Shown here one piece after another: positions 8,325-17,543 of a DNA stretch of 64,000 nt; within the stretch, counting starts at the first letter, position 1; the number at the start of each line of letters is the position of its first letter. The stretch comes from Kitasatospora humi. GTDB taxonomy: Bacteria; Actinomycetota; Actinomycetes; Streptomycetales; Streptomycetaceae. Both the position numbers and the translations under genes were made by a program. Under the pieces are notes generated by a model that saw nothing but the letters and a program-made list of their open reading frames with translations, did not search any database and was not told where the DNA came from. The stretch lies in contig NZ_JAJJPA010000009.1 of NCBI RefSeq assembly GCF_020907985.1, forward strand, positions 124,001 through 188,000, written 5' to 3'.

Positions 8325-9147
8325 CCGCTCGCCGATCCGCTCGGCGGTCTCGGCGTCGAACAGGTCCAGCGCATAGGTGAGGCTGCCCCACATGCCGACC
8401 GGCGTCTCACCGAAGATGAAGTTCAGATCGAACTTGGCCGGTGCCTGCCCGCCGGCCAGCGGCGCGGCGGTCAACCCCGGCAGCTCCAGCACCGGCTGTG
8501 CGTTGTTCTGCAGCGAGAGCATCACCTGGAAGAGCGGGTGCCGGGCCATCGAACGGGCCGGCGCCAAGTCCTCGACCAGGCGCTCGAACGGAACGTCCTG
8601 GTGGGCGAACGCCCCGAGGCCCGCCTGGCGCACCCGCCCGAGCAACTGGCGGAAGGTCGGGTTGCCGGACAGGTCGGTGCGCAGCACCAGGGTGTTGACG
8701 AAGAAGCCGACCAGGTCCTCCAGGGCCTCGTCCATCCGGCCGGCGACGGCGGTGCCGATCGGGGTGCCGAAGCCGGCGCCCAGGCGGGAGAGCAGTACGG
8801 CCACCGCGGCCTGCAGCACCATGAACACCGTGCCGTTCTCCGCCCGCGCCAACCCACCACACCGCGGTGCAGTTCGGCGGGCACGGTGAACTCGACGGTG
8901 CCGCCGCGGTGGCTGGCGACCGCGGGGCGCGGGCGCACGGCGGGCAGCGCCAGCTCCTCCGGCAGATCGACCAAAGTGGACCGCCGGTAGGCGAGTTGTT
9001 CGAAGAGCACGCTCTGCGGGTCGCTCTCCTCGCCGAGCAGCTCGCGCTGCCAGAGCGCGTAGTCGGCGTACTGGCCCGGCAGTTCCTCCCAGCCGAGAGC
9101 CGACTTGGCCAGCCGGGCGGCGTAGGCGGTGGACACGTCCCGGCTGG
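8325..9147 (-). pseudogene. NRPS condensation-domain relic
   Basis: The minus strand first reads [26 protein letters not shown] and [19 protein letters not shown]. After a frame change near 8855 it continues as [67 protein letters not shown] and [16 protein letters not shown]. These are the C-terminal half motifs of a nonribosomal peptide synthetase condensation domain in correct order. The upstream half with the HHxxxDG active site is lost, and no adenylation domain follows. It is a decayed fragment bordering the PKS cluster. Confidence 0.85.
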
Positions 9148-9157
9148 GAGCGTCACC

Positions 9158-9343
9158 CACCTGACGCCGCCCGGTGACTTCCACCTGGTGCGCAACGCCA
9201 CCAGTGGCAAGGTCGTCTCACTGCACGTCTACGGCACCGACGTGAGCGCGCGCGGCACCAGCATCCGGCGCGCCTACGACCTGCCGATCCAGCCCCCGCC
9301 GACCGCCGACGAAGGACCGGTGCTCCCACCCGCGCCGTCCTGA
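9158..9343 (+). pseudogene. C-terminal relic of a cupin, cysteine-dioxygenase-like gene
   Basis: About 60 residues read [20 protein letters not shown], then LHVYGTDVSARGTSIRRAYD to a stop at 9343. The PGDFHLVRN and VSLHVYG pattern resembles the last strands of bacterial cysteine dioxygenase-type cupins. No start codon or N-terminal metal-binding part precedes it; the sequence abuts the condensation-domain relic on the other strand. Likely a truncated, non-functional piece. The exact family is less sure than the fact of truncation. Confidence 0.5.
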
Positions 9344-9385
9344 CCCGGCGGGCCGCTACTCCGGCAGGCGCCGGAGCCGAGCCTT

Positions 9386-9459
9386 CCACTCCCACCCGGA
9401 CGGGAACCCACCCGGACGGGAGCCGGCCTCCACTCCCACCCGGACGGGAACCCACCCGG
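9386..9459. repeat. Two 30-bp direct repeats, period 44 bp
   Basis: The segments 9386-9415 and 9430-9459 are identical. A shorter unit, CCCACCCGGACGGGA, occurs at 9391, 9408 and 9435. The array lies in the noncoding gap just after the last gene of the PKS operon. Confidence 0.85.
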
Positions 9460-9466
9460 CCGACCG

Positions 9467-10528
9467 CTACTGCTCCTTCCGGGCAAGCAGCCGGTACGCG
9501 TTGGCGAAGCCGAACCGCCCCGCGCCGCGCGCCAGCAGCCGGTCCAGCACCGCGGCGCCCAGCAGGGCCGGCGCGCCCGCCAGGAAGACCGCGGTGCGCA
9601 GCAGGCGGCGTGCGCGGCCGGGCGGGTTGCCGGTCAGCCAGGGGGCGTTCTCGCGCGGGGCCAGTGCGTCCAGCGCCAGCCAGCCGGCGGCCAGCAGGTC
9701 GATCGGATCGTGCGGCTCGCGGTGCTGCTCCAGCACCACCGTGAAGCCCAACTCCCCGAGCCTGGCCCGCAGATTGGCCAGCGGCGCCAGGTGCAGATGC
9801 TGCGGTTGCAGCCAGGGCAGCCACCAGCGGCCGAGCAGCCTGGCGTAGCGGCTGCGCGGGTCGGGCACCTCGATCAGCAGCAGGCCGCCTGGGCGCAGCG
9901 CCTGCCGGGCGGCCGCCAGTTCGCGGGCCGGGTCGGTGCTGTGCTCCAGGTAGTGGAACATGCTCAGCACGTCGTAGCGCCCGGCCAGCCCCGCTGCCAG
10001 CTCGGGGAACGAGCCGCGGTAGCCGTGGGCCAACCTGCCCTCGCGCTCGGCCACTTCGACTCCCTCGCTGAGGTCGAGGCCGTCGAATTCGGTGCCGTTG
10101 AACAACTCCCGTGCGGTGGCGCAGAAGTGGCCGTGGCCGGTGCCGACGTCCAACCAGCGCCCCGGCTCGGCGATGAACGGCAGTACGCTGCGGGCCCGGC
10201 CCCGGTAGACCGACGTCCGGGTGCCGAACAGGCCGGCCAGCCGCTGCTCGCCGAGGCCGTCGTAGAAGTCGCGGTAGTAGAACGCCAGGCCGGTGTCGTT
10301 GAGCCGGGGGTTCTGGAAGACGTGCTCGCACTCCTGGCACTGCTCCAGCACGAACCTGCCCGGCTTGTGCTGGAGCAAGTCGGTGGTGCGCAGCCGCACC
10401 CGCAGCCGGGTGGCGCCGCACCACGGGCAGTCGGTGCGCCGCGGGTGGAAGAACCGGTCGGTGCCGTCGGCCAGTTCGGCCTGGTAGCGGGGGCGCAGGG
10501 CGGCGATCAGGGGTTCGGTGCTGGTCAT
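9467..10528 (-). CDS. Class I SAM methyltransferase with N-terminal zinc ribbon
   Basis: 353 residues. The N-terminus has a four-cysteine knuckle pair (CPWCG near residue 34, then CQECEHVFQNPR), as in methyltransferases that begin with a small zinc ribbon. The Rossmann part follows with LDVGTGHGHFC as motif I, DGLDLSEG as the acidic loop and FHYLEHSTDP. The C-terminal 80 residues contain a hydrophobic stretch (TAVFLAGAPALLGAAVLDRL) that may sit on the membrane. It is the last gene of the synthase operon, and its ATG overlaps the glycosyltransferase stop by 4 bases. It probably methylates the lipid/polyketide or its sugar; that role is inferred. Confidence 0.85.
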   Translation of the reverse strand: MTSTEPLIAALRPRYQAELADGTDRFFHPRRTDCPWCGATRLRVRLRTTDLLQHKPGRFVLEQCQECEHVFQNPRLNDTGLAFYYRDFYDGLGEQRLAGLFGTRTSVYRGRARSVLPFIAEPGRWLDVGTGHGHFCATARELFNGTEFDGLDLSEGVEVAEREGRLAHGYRGSFPELAAGLAGRYDVLSMFHYLEHSTDPARELAAARQALRPGGLLLIEVPDPRSRYARLLGRWWLPWLQPQHLHLAPLANLRARLGELGFTVVLEQHREPHDPIDLLAAGWLALDALAPRENAPWLTGNPPGRARRLLRTAVFLAGAPALLGAAVLDRLLARGAGRFGFANAYRLLARKEQ

Positions 10529-11706
10529 GGGGCCTCCTGCCGGGCTGGGATGAGGAGCCGTTCGAGCTCGGTGGCGGCCGCCGCCGAGCCGCCGGCCGCC
10601 CGGAACGAGTCGCCGATCCGGCGGGCCGCCGTGCGGTAGGCGGGCTCGCCGAGCACCGTGTCCAGGGCCTGGCCGAGCCGCGCGGCGTCGGTGCGGCCGA
10701 ACCGCACCCGCAGGCCGGCGCCGGCGGCGGTCACCTGGGCGGCCACCACCGGCTGGTCGTCCCGGATCGGCGCCACCACCAGCGGCACCCCGTGCCAGAG
10801 CGCCTCGCAGACCGTGTTGTGGCCGGCGTGGCAGACCACCAGCGCGGTGCGGGCCAGCAGCTCCAACTGCGGCACGGCGCGCGCCACCAGCACGTCACCG
10901 TCCGGCGCAGGATCGCCGAGCACCCCGCCCGGATCGACCAGCACGCCCTGCACGCGGTCCGCCCGGTCCCGCAGCGCCTGCCGAGCGGCCGCCAGGAACG
11001 CGGCGCCCGCGTCGGTGTTGGCCGTGCCCAGCGAGACCAGCACGGTGGCCCGGGCCGGATCCAGCCACGGCCAGGGGAACGGCGCGCCGGCGGCCCGCGC
11101 CGTGATCGACGGCCCGACGAACCGGACCGGCCCCGCGACCGGATCGCCGGCCAGCTCCCGGGTGGTGAAGGCGAGCACCTGGTGCGGCGAGAACCGCGGG
11201 TCGCCGGTGGCTCCCGGGTCGCCGAGGCGGTCGCGCAGTTCGGTCAGCCGGTCGCGGATCCAGGCCGCCACCAGCGGCATGCCGTCCAGCGCACCGGTGA
11301 ACTCGGCGGAGGTGGTGGCCGAGGTGACCCACGGCAAGCCGAGCCGTTCGGCGACCAGCGCGCCCGCGAGCGCCTGCTGATCGACCACCAGCAGGTCGGG
11401 GGCGAACCGCTGGACGGCGGTCTCGATCCCGGGCGCCATCGCCTCGGCCAGCGGAACCAGGAAGCCCTCCCAGAGGAACTTCAGCGCCCCCGGGCCCCGC
11501 AGCTCCGGCGGCCGCACCGCCGCCTGCCCCTGCGGGCCGGCGGCGCAGCGGAAGACCTCGGCCGTCGGGCCGGCCAGCGGCCCGATCACCTCCGGCAGCC
11601 CGGCCCAGGCGATCCGGTGCCCGCGCGCTGCCAGCTCGGCCGCCACCCCGACAGCCGGATTCACGTGCCCGACCAGCGGCGGGACGACGAACAGGAACCT
11701 GCTCAC
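10525..11706 (-). CDS. Family 1 (MGT/UGT-like) glycosyltransferase
   Basis: 393 residues with GT-B architecture. The N-terminal acceptor domain opens with FLFVVPPLVGHVNPAVGVAA. The C-terminal nucleotide-sugar domain carries the signature VVCHAGHNTVCEALWHGVPL followed by VVAPIRDDQP, including the HAGHNT loop that binds the diphosphate. Such enzymes move a sugar from a nucleotide donor to small lipophilic acceptors. Overlaps of 4 bases with the hydrolase gene upstream and the methyltransferase downstream mean translational coupling. The likely acceptor is the product of the two synthases. The sugar is unknown, since no deoxysugar genes are nearby. Confidence 0.9.
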   Translation of the reverse strand: MSRFLFVVPPLVGHVNPAVGVAAELAARGHRIAWAGLPEVIGPLAGPTAEVFRCAAGPQGQAAVRPPELRGPGALKFLWEGFLVPLAEAMAPGIETAVQRFAPDLLVVDQQALAGALVAERLGLPWVTSATTSAEFTGALDGMPLVAAWIRDRLTELRDRLGDPGATGDPRFSPHQVLAFTTRELAGDPVAGPVRFVGPSITARAAGAPFPWPWLDPARATVLVSLGTANTDAGAAFLAAARQALRDRADRVQGVLVDPGGVLGDPAPDGDVLVARAVPQLELLARTALVVCHAGHNTVCEALWHGVPLVVAPIRDDQPVVAAQVTAAGAGLRVRFGRTDAARLGQALDTVLGEPAYRTAARRIGDSFRAAGGSAAAATELERLLIPARQEAP

Positions 11707-12536
11707 CGTGCGCTCCGCTGCAGATCGCAGGCGGCGGCACCGCGCAGCACCACACCCTGCTCGCGCAGCCAGTCGAAGGTGAGCTCCAGCACCGCGTCCG
11801 GGGCCTCCACCAGCACCGAGTGCTCCTGGCCGGAGACGAAGGCGCTGCGGCAGCGCGGCAGCAGCCCGTCCAGCCAGGCCGCCTGCTCGACCAGGTCCGA
11901 CTCCGTCCCGTAGACGGCGAGCACGGGGCAGGCGATCGCGGCCAGCCGCTCCTCACCGGGCAGCAGGCTCGCCGGGATGTCCCGGGCCAGCGAGGTGACC
12001 GCCAGCAGCCGGCCGGCCGAGCGGGCCAGCCGGGCCGTGTGGGCGCCGCGCTCGGCGGCCACCCAGGCCAGCGTGCTGGTCCTCACCAACTCGGTCTCGG
12101 CGCGCCGCAGAATGCCGTCCAGCTTGGCCGCCCAGGCCGGGGAGGCGGGCTCCGACTCGATCGCCAGGATGCTCGCCACCCGGTCGGGGCGCTGCTCGGC
12201 GAGGCCGAACGCCACCGTGCCGCCGAACGAGTTGCCCACCAGGTGGACCGGTCCGGCGGGGAACGAGTGGTCCAGCAGGGCGGCCAGGTCCGCGACGAAG
12301 CGCTCCAACCGGTAACCGGTGTGCGGGCGTCCGCTGCGGCCGTGGCCGCGCTGGTCGTACATGAACACCTCGGCTCCCGCGGCGGCGAGCGCGGGCGCCA
12401 TGGTGAAGTAGAAGCTGGCCAGGCTGTCGGTGAGCAGCCCGTGCACCAGCACCAGGGTGGCGGCCGGCGGTCGGCCGTCCGCCGGGCTGAGCCGCTGCAC
12501 GTGGAACGGCAGCCCGTCGATCTCCAACACGGCCAC
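11703..12536 (-). CDS. Alpha/beta hydrolase of the synthase operon (possible release thioesterase)
   Basis: 277 residues. Motifs are VLVHGLLTDSLASFYFTMAP (oxyanion-hole region), YDQRGHGRSG, the nucleophile elbow GNSFGG, the acid-region VYGTESDLVEQ and GQEHSVLVEAPD with the catalytic histidine. The two synthases contain no thioesterase domain. The hydrolase sits directly after the free ACP with a 3-base gap, so it is the best candidate for chain release or editing. That function is inferred from context only; a generic esterase role remains possible. Confidence 0.82.
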   Translation of the reverse strand: MAVLEIDGLPFHVQRLSPADGRPPAATLVLVHGLLTDSLASFYFTMAPALAAAGAEVFMYDQRGHGRSGRPHTGYRLERFVADLAALLDHSFPAGPVHLVGNSFGGTVAFGLAEQRPDRVASILAIESEPASPAWAAKLDGILRRAETELVRTSTLAWVAAERGAHTARLARSAGRLLAVTSLARDIPASLLPGEERLAAIACPVLAVYGTESDLVEQAAWLDGLLPRCRSAFVSGQEHSVLVEAPDAVLELTFDWLREQGVVLRGAAACDLQRSAR

Positions 12537-12539
12537 CGG

Positions 12540-12872
12540 TCAGCTCCGTTCGGCGGCTTCGGGCCGCAGTCGCGCGACCACGTACTCGACCAGCCGGCCC
12601 ACCGTCAGGCCGATGATCTCGTCGAGCTCCATGCCCGCCAGGAACTCGGCGAAGTTGATCCGCTCGCCCCAGCGCTCCTGGAGCTGCGCGGCCAGCGTCA
12701 CCAGGTCGATGCTCTCCAGTTCGAGGTCGTCGGTGAACCGGGAGTCCATGGTGACCTCGGACTCGTCCAGGCCGTACTCGTCGAGGACCGCGGCCAGCAT
12801 CCTGGTGATCTCGGCCAACACCTCCTGCTCGCCGGGAGGTTGCCGGTCCATGGTCTGCGCAGTGCCGGTCAC
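12540..12872 (-). CDS. Free-standing acyl carrier protein
   Basis: A 110-residue acyl carrier protein. The phosphopantetheine site is the serine in DLELESIDLVTLAAQL, with acidic helix II surroundings (ERINFAEFLAGMELDEIIGL). It starts inside the last bases of the KS-AT-DH-PPTase gene (ATGA overlap at 12869-12872) and precedes the hydrolase. The fused phosphopantetheinyl transferase of the upstream gene is the natural activator. It may carry starter, extender or finished chains between the two synthases. Confidence 0.9.
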   Translation of the reverse strand: MTGTAQTMDRQPPGEQEVLAEITRMLAAVLDEYGLDESEVTMDSRFTDDLELESIDLVTLAAQLQERWGERINFAEFLAGMELDEIIGLTVGRLVEYVVARLRPEAAERS

Positions 12873-15800
12873 GTGCGGGGAGTCCTTTCGTCGAGGGGGG
12901 CGGCGGTCCCGGTCCAGGCCACCACGTAGTGGCGCGGCGGCAGGCCGGGCGGATTGTGCAGTTCGGCGCAGTGCACGGTGTAGCGGCGTGGGCCGTCCGG
13001 GCCGGGGGCCGCGACCAGCAGGGCGGCGGGTTCCGCGGCGATGACGGCGAAGTCGCGCGGGCGGCCCCGCAGTCCGGTGCCCTCGGCCTTGGCGACGGCC
13101 TCCTTGGCAGCCCAGAACCGGGTGAACCAGAGCTCCGCGGAATCCTCCGAGTCGAGTTGGCGTTCGGTCAGCAGTCGCGATTCGGATTCGCCCAACGCCA
13201 CCTTCGACAACTCCGGTGTGCGCTCGGTGACTTCCTCCAGGTCAATGCCGACCGGGCCGGCCCCGGCCGGGCGGACCAGGGCCACGGCCGCCTCGCCCCG
13301 GTGCGCCAGCGAGACCGCCAGCGGTGGGAGCGCCCGCCCGTGCACACCGACCACCTGCGGCTGCCCCGCCGGGGAGTTGACGACTGCGATCTCGGCCGGG
13401 AACACCGGGCCCTCGCCCTGCGCCCAGAGCAGCCGGCGGACGGCGTCCTTGACCGCGATCCGGCCCAGCAGCCAGGCCCGCCGGCCACGCGGCGGCTGCT
13501 GCTCGTAGCGGGCGCGTTCGGCGGCGCCCAGGTGGTTGCGCATGATCAGGTCGCGCGAGGCCAGATCGGGCCAGCGTTCGTGCACCAGCACCCAGCCGCC
13601 CGGGCGCGGGCTGGAGAGGGTGTTGCGGTCGACGAACCGCTCCACCGGCCGGGTGTCGGGGTGGCTGTCGAAGCGGCGGTCCTGCCAGCCGCTCACCTCG
13701 GCCCAGACCCGGTCGCCGATCCGCAGCTGGACGTCCGCCTCCAGCACCGTGTCGGTGAGTGCGGTGATCCGGATGTGGCAGTGCAGCCGGGTGCCGGGTG
13801 GCGGTGGCGGGCCGAAGAAGGCGAGCTGCCGCATGCCGACCGGGAAGACCACGGTTCGATCGGTGCGCGTCGCCATGATCCAGTAGCCCAGCAACTGGCC
13901 GACGTTGTCCAGCAGCGCGCCGGGAGCGGCCGGCGCGGTGATCACGCCGCGCACCTGCCGCTCGCCGAGCGCGGTGAGCTCGGTCAGGCCCTGGAAGGCG
14001 GGGCCGTGGAACATCCACCGTTCCTGGTAGAGCCCGGCGGCGGTCAACTCGGGAGTCCGCTCGGTGGCGTCAGCCACCGGCCACGGTGCGGGCAGCTTAC
14101 CACGGCGCTCCGCCAGCTCGACGGTGCCGCGCGCGAACCCGCCGAAATCGGCGGCCAGTTGCGCCGGGCCGATCGGGCGCAGCGTGATCGGCACCTCGAG
14201 CGGGGACGCGGCCGGGACCCACTGCTCGAACCGCAGATCCAGCAGCCGGGCCGCAAACCGGCCCGGCTGCACGCGCTCGGCGGCGTCCATCAGGTGCTGC
14301 ACGATGGTGGTGGCGGGGACCACGGGCCAGCGGTCGACCAGGTCGGGCCAGCCCGGGCGCTGCCGGAAGAAGCAGTGGTCGAGCAGGTAGGGCATGGCCG
14401 TGGTGGAGACCACCAGCGTGGTGACCACGGGCGTCGCAGTCGGCGCGGGTGTCCGCCCCGCGCGGATCGTTTTGGCCGCCGTGCTTTCGCTGGCCGCGGG
14501 TGCGGCAGGCGGCGCGGGTGTCCGCCCCGCGCGGATCGTTTTGGCCGCCGTGCTTTCGCTGGCCGCGGGCGCGGCGGGTGACGCGGGTGTCCGCCCCGCG
14601 CGGAGCAGTTCGGCCGTCGTGCGTTCGGTGGCCACGGGCATGGCAGGCGGCGCGGGTGCCTGCCCCGCGCGGATCAGTTCGGCCGCCGTGCGTTCGGTTT
14701 CCCTCAGCAGCGCGTCGAGTTCGGCGGCGATCGGGAAGCCGGCCAGCGGGGACTCCGGCTGACGCGGCGCCAACTCGGCGCGCAGCCGGCCGAGAGCGGG
14801 CGGATCGAGTGACACCAGGGCGCCGCCCAGGTCCAGCCGCACCGCCGGATGGGCCCGCCCGGACGGCTCCGCCGTCGGCCGCCGGTCCAGCGCCGTCGTG
14901 TCCGGCTCGGCGCCGTCGACCCAGAGCGCCGCCGCAAGTCGGCGCAGCTGCGCCAGTCCGTCGCGCTGCGCGGAGTTGGCGGCGACCACCAGGTGCTCGC
15001 GGTCCCCGAGGGTGTCGTCCACCAGCGAGCCCAGCTGCCCGGGGCCCATCTGGACGAACGCCCGGAACCCGGCCCCGTACATGGCCTCGACCAGCGGGCG
15101 GAACCGCACCGGCTCCAGCAGGTGGCGCAGGAAGAGCGCGCGCACGTCGGCCTCGGTGTCCGGGAACGGCGCGGCGGTGGTGCCCGACCAGACCGGCACG
15201 CTCGGCCGGTGCAGCTCGAACCGCTCGGCCGCCGCCCGGATCGGCGCCAAGTACGGTGCCAGCATGGGGGTGTGGAAGCCGGACCGGAACGGCAGCAGCT
15301 GACCGAGCACCCCCTTGGCGCGGAACCAGTGGACCAGCTCGGTGACCGGCTGCTCGGGTCCGCAGACGATCGACTGCTGCGGCGCGTTGTCGTGCGACAG
15401 CACCACCTCGGCCATGCCCTCGACGGTGGCCAACACCTGCCGCACCCGCTCGGCGGACGCGCCGAGCGCGGCGAAGGCCAGCCCCGGCACCTGCAGCGAG
15501 TCCGGGTCGAAGGCCGCGAGGAAGGCGTCCACTGCGGCCCCGGCGTACAGCCCGCCGGCGATCATCGCGGTCCACTCGCCCACGCTGTGACCGGCCACCG
15601 CGTCCGGTCGCACGCCGATCCGGCGCAGCACCGTGTCCAGCAGCCGCCCCACCGCGACCACGCCGACGCCGTGCCGACCGACGTCCGCCACCGCGGCGCC
15701 CCGGGCCCCGCCGACCGGCCGGGCCAGGCCGAAGTGGTCGGCGACCTCGTCCACCCGAGGGGTGAACTCACCTTCCAGGCCGGGGAAGAGGAAGGCCAGT

Positions 15801-17539
15801 CGGCCGCCGGTCGCACCACCGAGCAGCGGACGCGGGGCGAACCACACGTCGCCCCGCCCACGCCAGGCCCGGCCGCGGGCGACGGCCCGGCGAGCCAGCG
15901 CCAAGCGCTTGGCGGTCGGGTCGGCGACCGCCAGCCTGCAGCGCGGCGCGGCGCCGTCCTGCGGAACCCCTGCGGCCAGTACCGCCGCATCGTCACCCGT
16001 CAGCAATCGGGCCAACTGCTCGGGGGTCTCGGCGGCCAACCGCAGCACCCGCTCCGGCTCGCCCACGGTCACGGCGTGCCGGCGCACGTGCGCGTTCGGC
16101 GTCTGCTCAACCACCATGTGCGCGTTCGGCGCCTGCTCAAGCACCACGTGCGCGTTGATCCCGCCGAACCCGAAGGCGTTGACCGCCGCCCGGCGCGGCA
16201 CCCCCGGCGGCGTCTCCCAGGGGCTCGCCGCGCCGATGGTGCGGAACCGGGTGCCGGCGAGCGCCGGGTGCGGTTCGTCGCAGTGCAGCGTGGGCAGCAG
16301 CACGCCGTGGTGCACGGCCAGCGCAGCCTTGACCAGGCCCGCCACGCCGGCGGCCGGCATGGTGTGCCCGATCATCGACTTCACCGAGCCCAGCACGGCC
16401 CGCTCGGCACCCCCCACGGCTGGTCCGAACACCTCCGCCAGGGTGGCGAGTTCGGCCGCGTCACCAGCCGGGGTGGCGGTGCCGTGGGCCTCCAGCAGCC
16501 CGACTGAGCCGGGCGCCCTCGGGTCCAGCCCGGCCGCCCGCCAGGCCGCCCGCACCGCGCGGGCCTGGCCGCCCGGATCGGGGTTGGCCAGACCGGCCGT
16601 GCGACCGTCGCCGGCCACGCCGGTGCCCCGGATCACGGCGTACACCCGGTCCCCGTCCCGCTCGGCGTCGGCCAGCCGCTTGAGTACCACCACACCCGTG
16701 CCCTCACCGATCAGGATCCCGTCCGCGTCCCGGTGGAACGGGCGGATCCGCTCGCTCGGTGACAGCGCCCGCAGCTGGGCGAAGACGCTCCACAACGTCA
16801 CGTCGTGGCAGTGGTGCACCCCGCCGGCCAGCACCACGTCGCAGCGCCCGGTGGCCAGTTCGCCCACCGCCTGGTCGACGGCGACCAGTGAGGAGGCGCA
16901 GGCGGCGTCGACGGTGTAGGCCGGGCCGCGCAGGTCCAGCCGGTTGGCCACCCGGGAGGCGGCCAAGTTGGGCACCAGCCCGATCGCCGACTCCGGGCGG
17001 TCCGGACCGAGCCGGTCGACGAACGCCTGGTGCACCCGCCCTAGTTGATCAGCCGTCAGATCGGGCAGCAATTCGCCCAACGTGCGGACCAACTGGCGTG
17101 CGCTGCGCACCCGTTGATCGAGCCGGACCAGGCCGGGGGTCAGGTAGCCGCCACGACCGAGCACCACACCGACCCGGTCGCGATCGGGCAACCGGTCCGG
17201 GCCGCCGGCATCCATGAGGGCCGCCGCGGCCACTTGGAGCGCGATCAGCTGGTCCGGCTCGGTGCCGGGCAGCGAACTCGGCATCAGCCCGAACCTGGTC
17301 GGTTGCACCTCGGCCAAGCCGTCCACGAAGCCGCCGCGCCGGCAGTACAGGCGATCGGGCGCGGAGGTGCCCATGGGGTCGTAGTACTCCGGATCCCAGC
17401 GTCCGGCCGGGACTTCGGTGATCGCGTCCACCCCGCCGACCAGGTTGTGCCAGTAGGCGGGCAGATCCGGCGCACCCGGGAACAGCACCGCCATGCCGAC
17501 CACGGCCACGGCGGGTCGGTGGTCCGTAGCAGAAGTCAC
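12869..17539 (-). CDS. PUFA-synthase-like PKS subunit: KS-AT-DH-PPTase
   Basis: 1556 residues, GTG start at 17539. KS (about 8-430) has the Cys in DAACASS and both histidines (EAHGTAT and SMIGHT). AT (about 580-870) has GHSVGEW and GFHTP. A Pro/Ala linker with four 23-residue repeats spans about 943-1033. The double-hotdog dehydratase (about 1050-1330) shows LLDHCFF, VVPATTIVQHLMDAA, MFHGPAFQGL and LLDNVGQL. A Sfp-type phosphopantetheinyl transferase closes the protein, with GIDLEEV (about 1433) and FWAAKEAVAKAEG (about 1476). No ACP or KR is inside; these are on the partner protein, 4 bases upstream. The domain set resembles Pfa/HglE-type synthases rather than modular PKSs. All catalytic residues I could check are present. 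Confidence 0.93.
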   Translation of the reverse strand: MTSATDHRPAVAVVGMAVLFPGAPDLPAYWHNLVGGVDAITEVPAGRWDPEYYDPMGTSAPDRLYCRRGGFVDGLAEVQPTRFGLMPSSLPGTEPDQLIALQVAAAALMDAGGPDRLPDRDRVGVVLGRGGYLTPGLVRLDQRVRSARQLVRTLGELLPDLTADQLGRVHQAFVDRLGPDRPESAIGLVPNLAASRVANRLDLRGPAYTVDAACASSLVAVDQAVGELATGRCDVVLAGGVHHCHDVTLWSVFAQLRALSPSERIRPFHRDADGILIGEGTGVVVLKRLADAERDGDRVYAVIRGTGVAGDGRTAGLANPDPGGQARAVRAAWRAAGLDPRAPGSVGLLEAHGTATPAGDAAELATLAEVFGPAVGGAERAVLGSVKSMIGHTMPAAGVAGLVKAALAVHHGVLLPTLHCDEPHPALAGTRFRTIGAASPWETPPGVPRRAAVNAFGFGGINAHVVLEQAPNAHMVVEQTPNAHVRRHAVTVGEPERVLRLAAETPEQLARLLTGDDAAVLAAGVPQDGAAPRCRLAVADPTAKRLALARRAVARGRAWRGRGDVWFAPRPLLGGATGGRLAFLFPGLEGEFTPRVDEVADHFGLARPVGGARGAAVADVGRHGVGVVAVGRLLDTVLRRIGVRPDAVAGHSVGEWTAMIAGGLYAGAAVDAFLAAFDPDSLQVPGLAFAALGASAERVRQVLATVEGMAEVVLSHDNAPQQSIVCGPEQPVTELVHWFRAKGVLGQLLPFRSGFHTPMLAPYLAPIRAAAERFELHRPSVPVWSGTTAAPFPDTEADVRALFLRHLLEPVRFRPLVEAMYGAGFRAFVQMGPGQLGSLVDDTLGDREHLVVAANSAQRDGLAQLRRLAAALWVDGAEPDTTALDRRPTAEPSGRAHPAVRLDLGGALVSLDPPALGRLRAELAPRQPESPLAGFPIAAELDALLRETERTAAELIRAGQAPAPPAMPVATERTTAELLRAGRTPASPAAPAASESTAAKTIRAGRTPAPPAAPAASESTAAKTIRAGRTPAPTATPVVTTLVVSTTAMPYLLDHCFFRQRPGWPDLVDRWPVVPATTIVQHLMDAAERVQPGRFAARLLDLRFEQWVPAASPLEVPITLRPIGPAQLAADFGGFARGTVELAERRGKLPAPWPVADATERTPELTAAGLYQERWMFHGPAFQGLTELTALGERQVRGVITAPAAPGALLDNVGQLLGYWIMATRTDRTVVFPVGMRQLAFFGPPPPPGTRLHCHIRITALTDTVLEADVQLRIGDRVWAEVSGWQDRRFDSHPDTRPVERFVDRNTLSSPRPGGWVLVHERWPDLASRDLIMRNHLGAAERARYEQQPPRGRRAWLLGRIAVKDAVRRLLWAQGEGPVFPAEIAVVNSPAGQPQVVGVHGRALPPLAVSLAHRGEAAVALVRPAGAGPVGIDLEEVTERTPELSKVALGESESRLLTERQLDSEDSAELWFTRFWAAKEAVAKAEGTGLRGRPRDFAVIAAEPAALLVAAPGPDGPRRYTVHCAELHNPPGLPPRHYVVAWTGTAAPLDERTPRT
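14440..14710 (-). repeat. Four 69-bp coding repeats in the PKS linker
   Basis: Comparable positions recur at 14461, 14530, 14599 and 14668, exactly 69 bp apart, each encoding a 23-residue unit of the type ESTAAKTIRAGRTPAPPA. The first two plus-strand copies are almost identical and the other two have diverged. The period is a multiple of three, so copy-number changes would keep the frame. Confidence 0.93.
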
Positions 17540-17543
17540 CGAG

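Noticed and set aside
10895..11956. Second frame of 353 codons inside the glycosyltransferase and hydrolase genes
   Set aside because: Out-of-frame shadow of two well-supported genes, Arg/Ala/Gly-rich.
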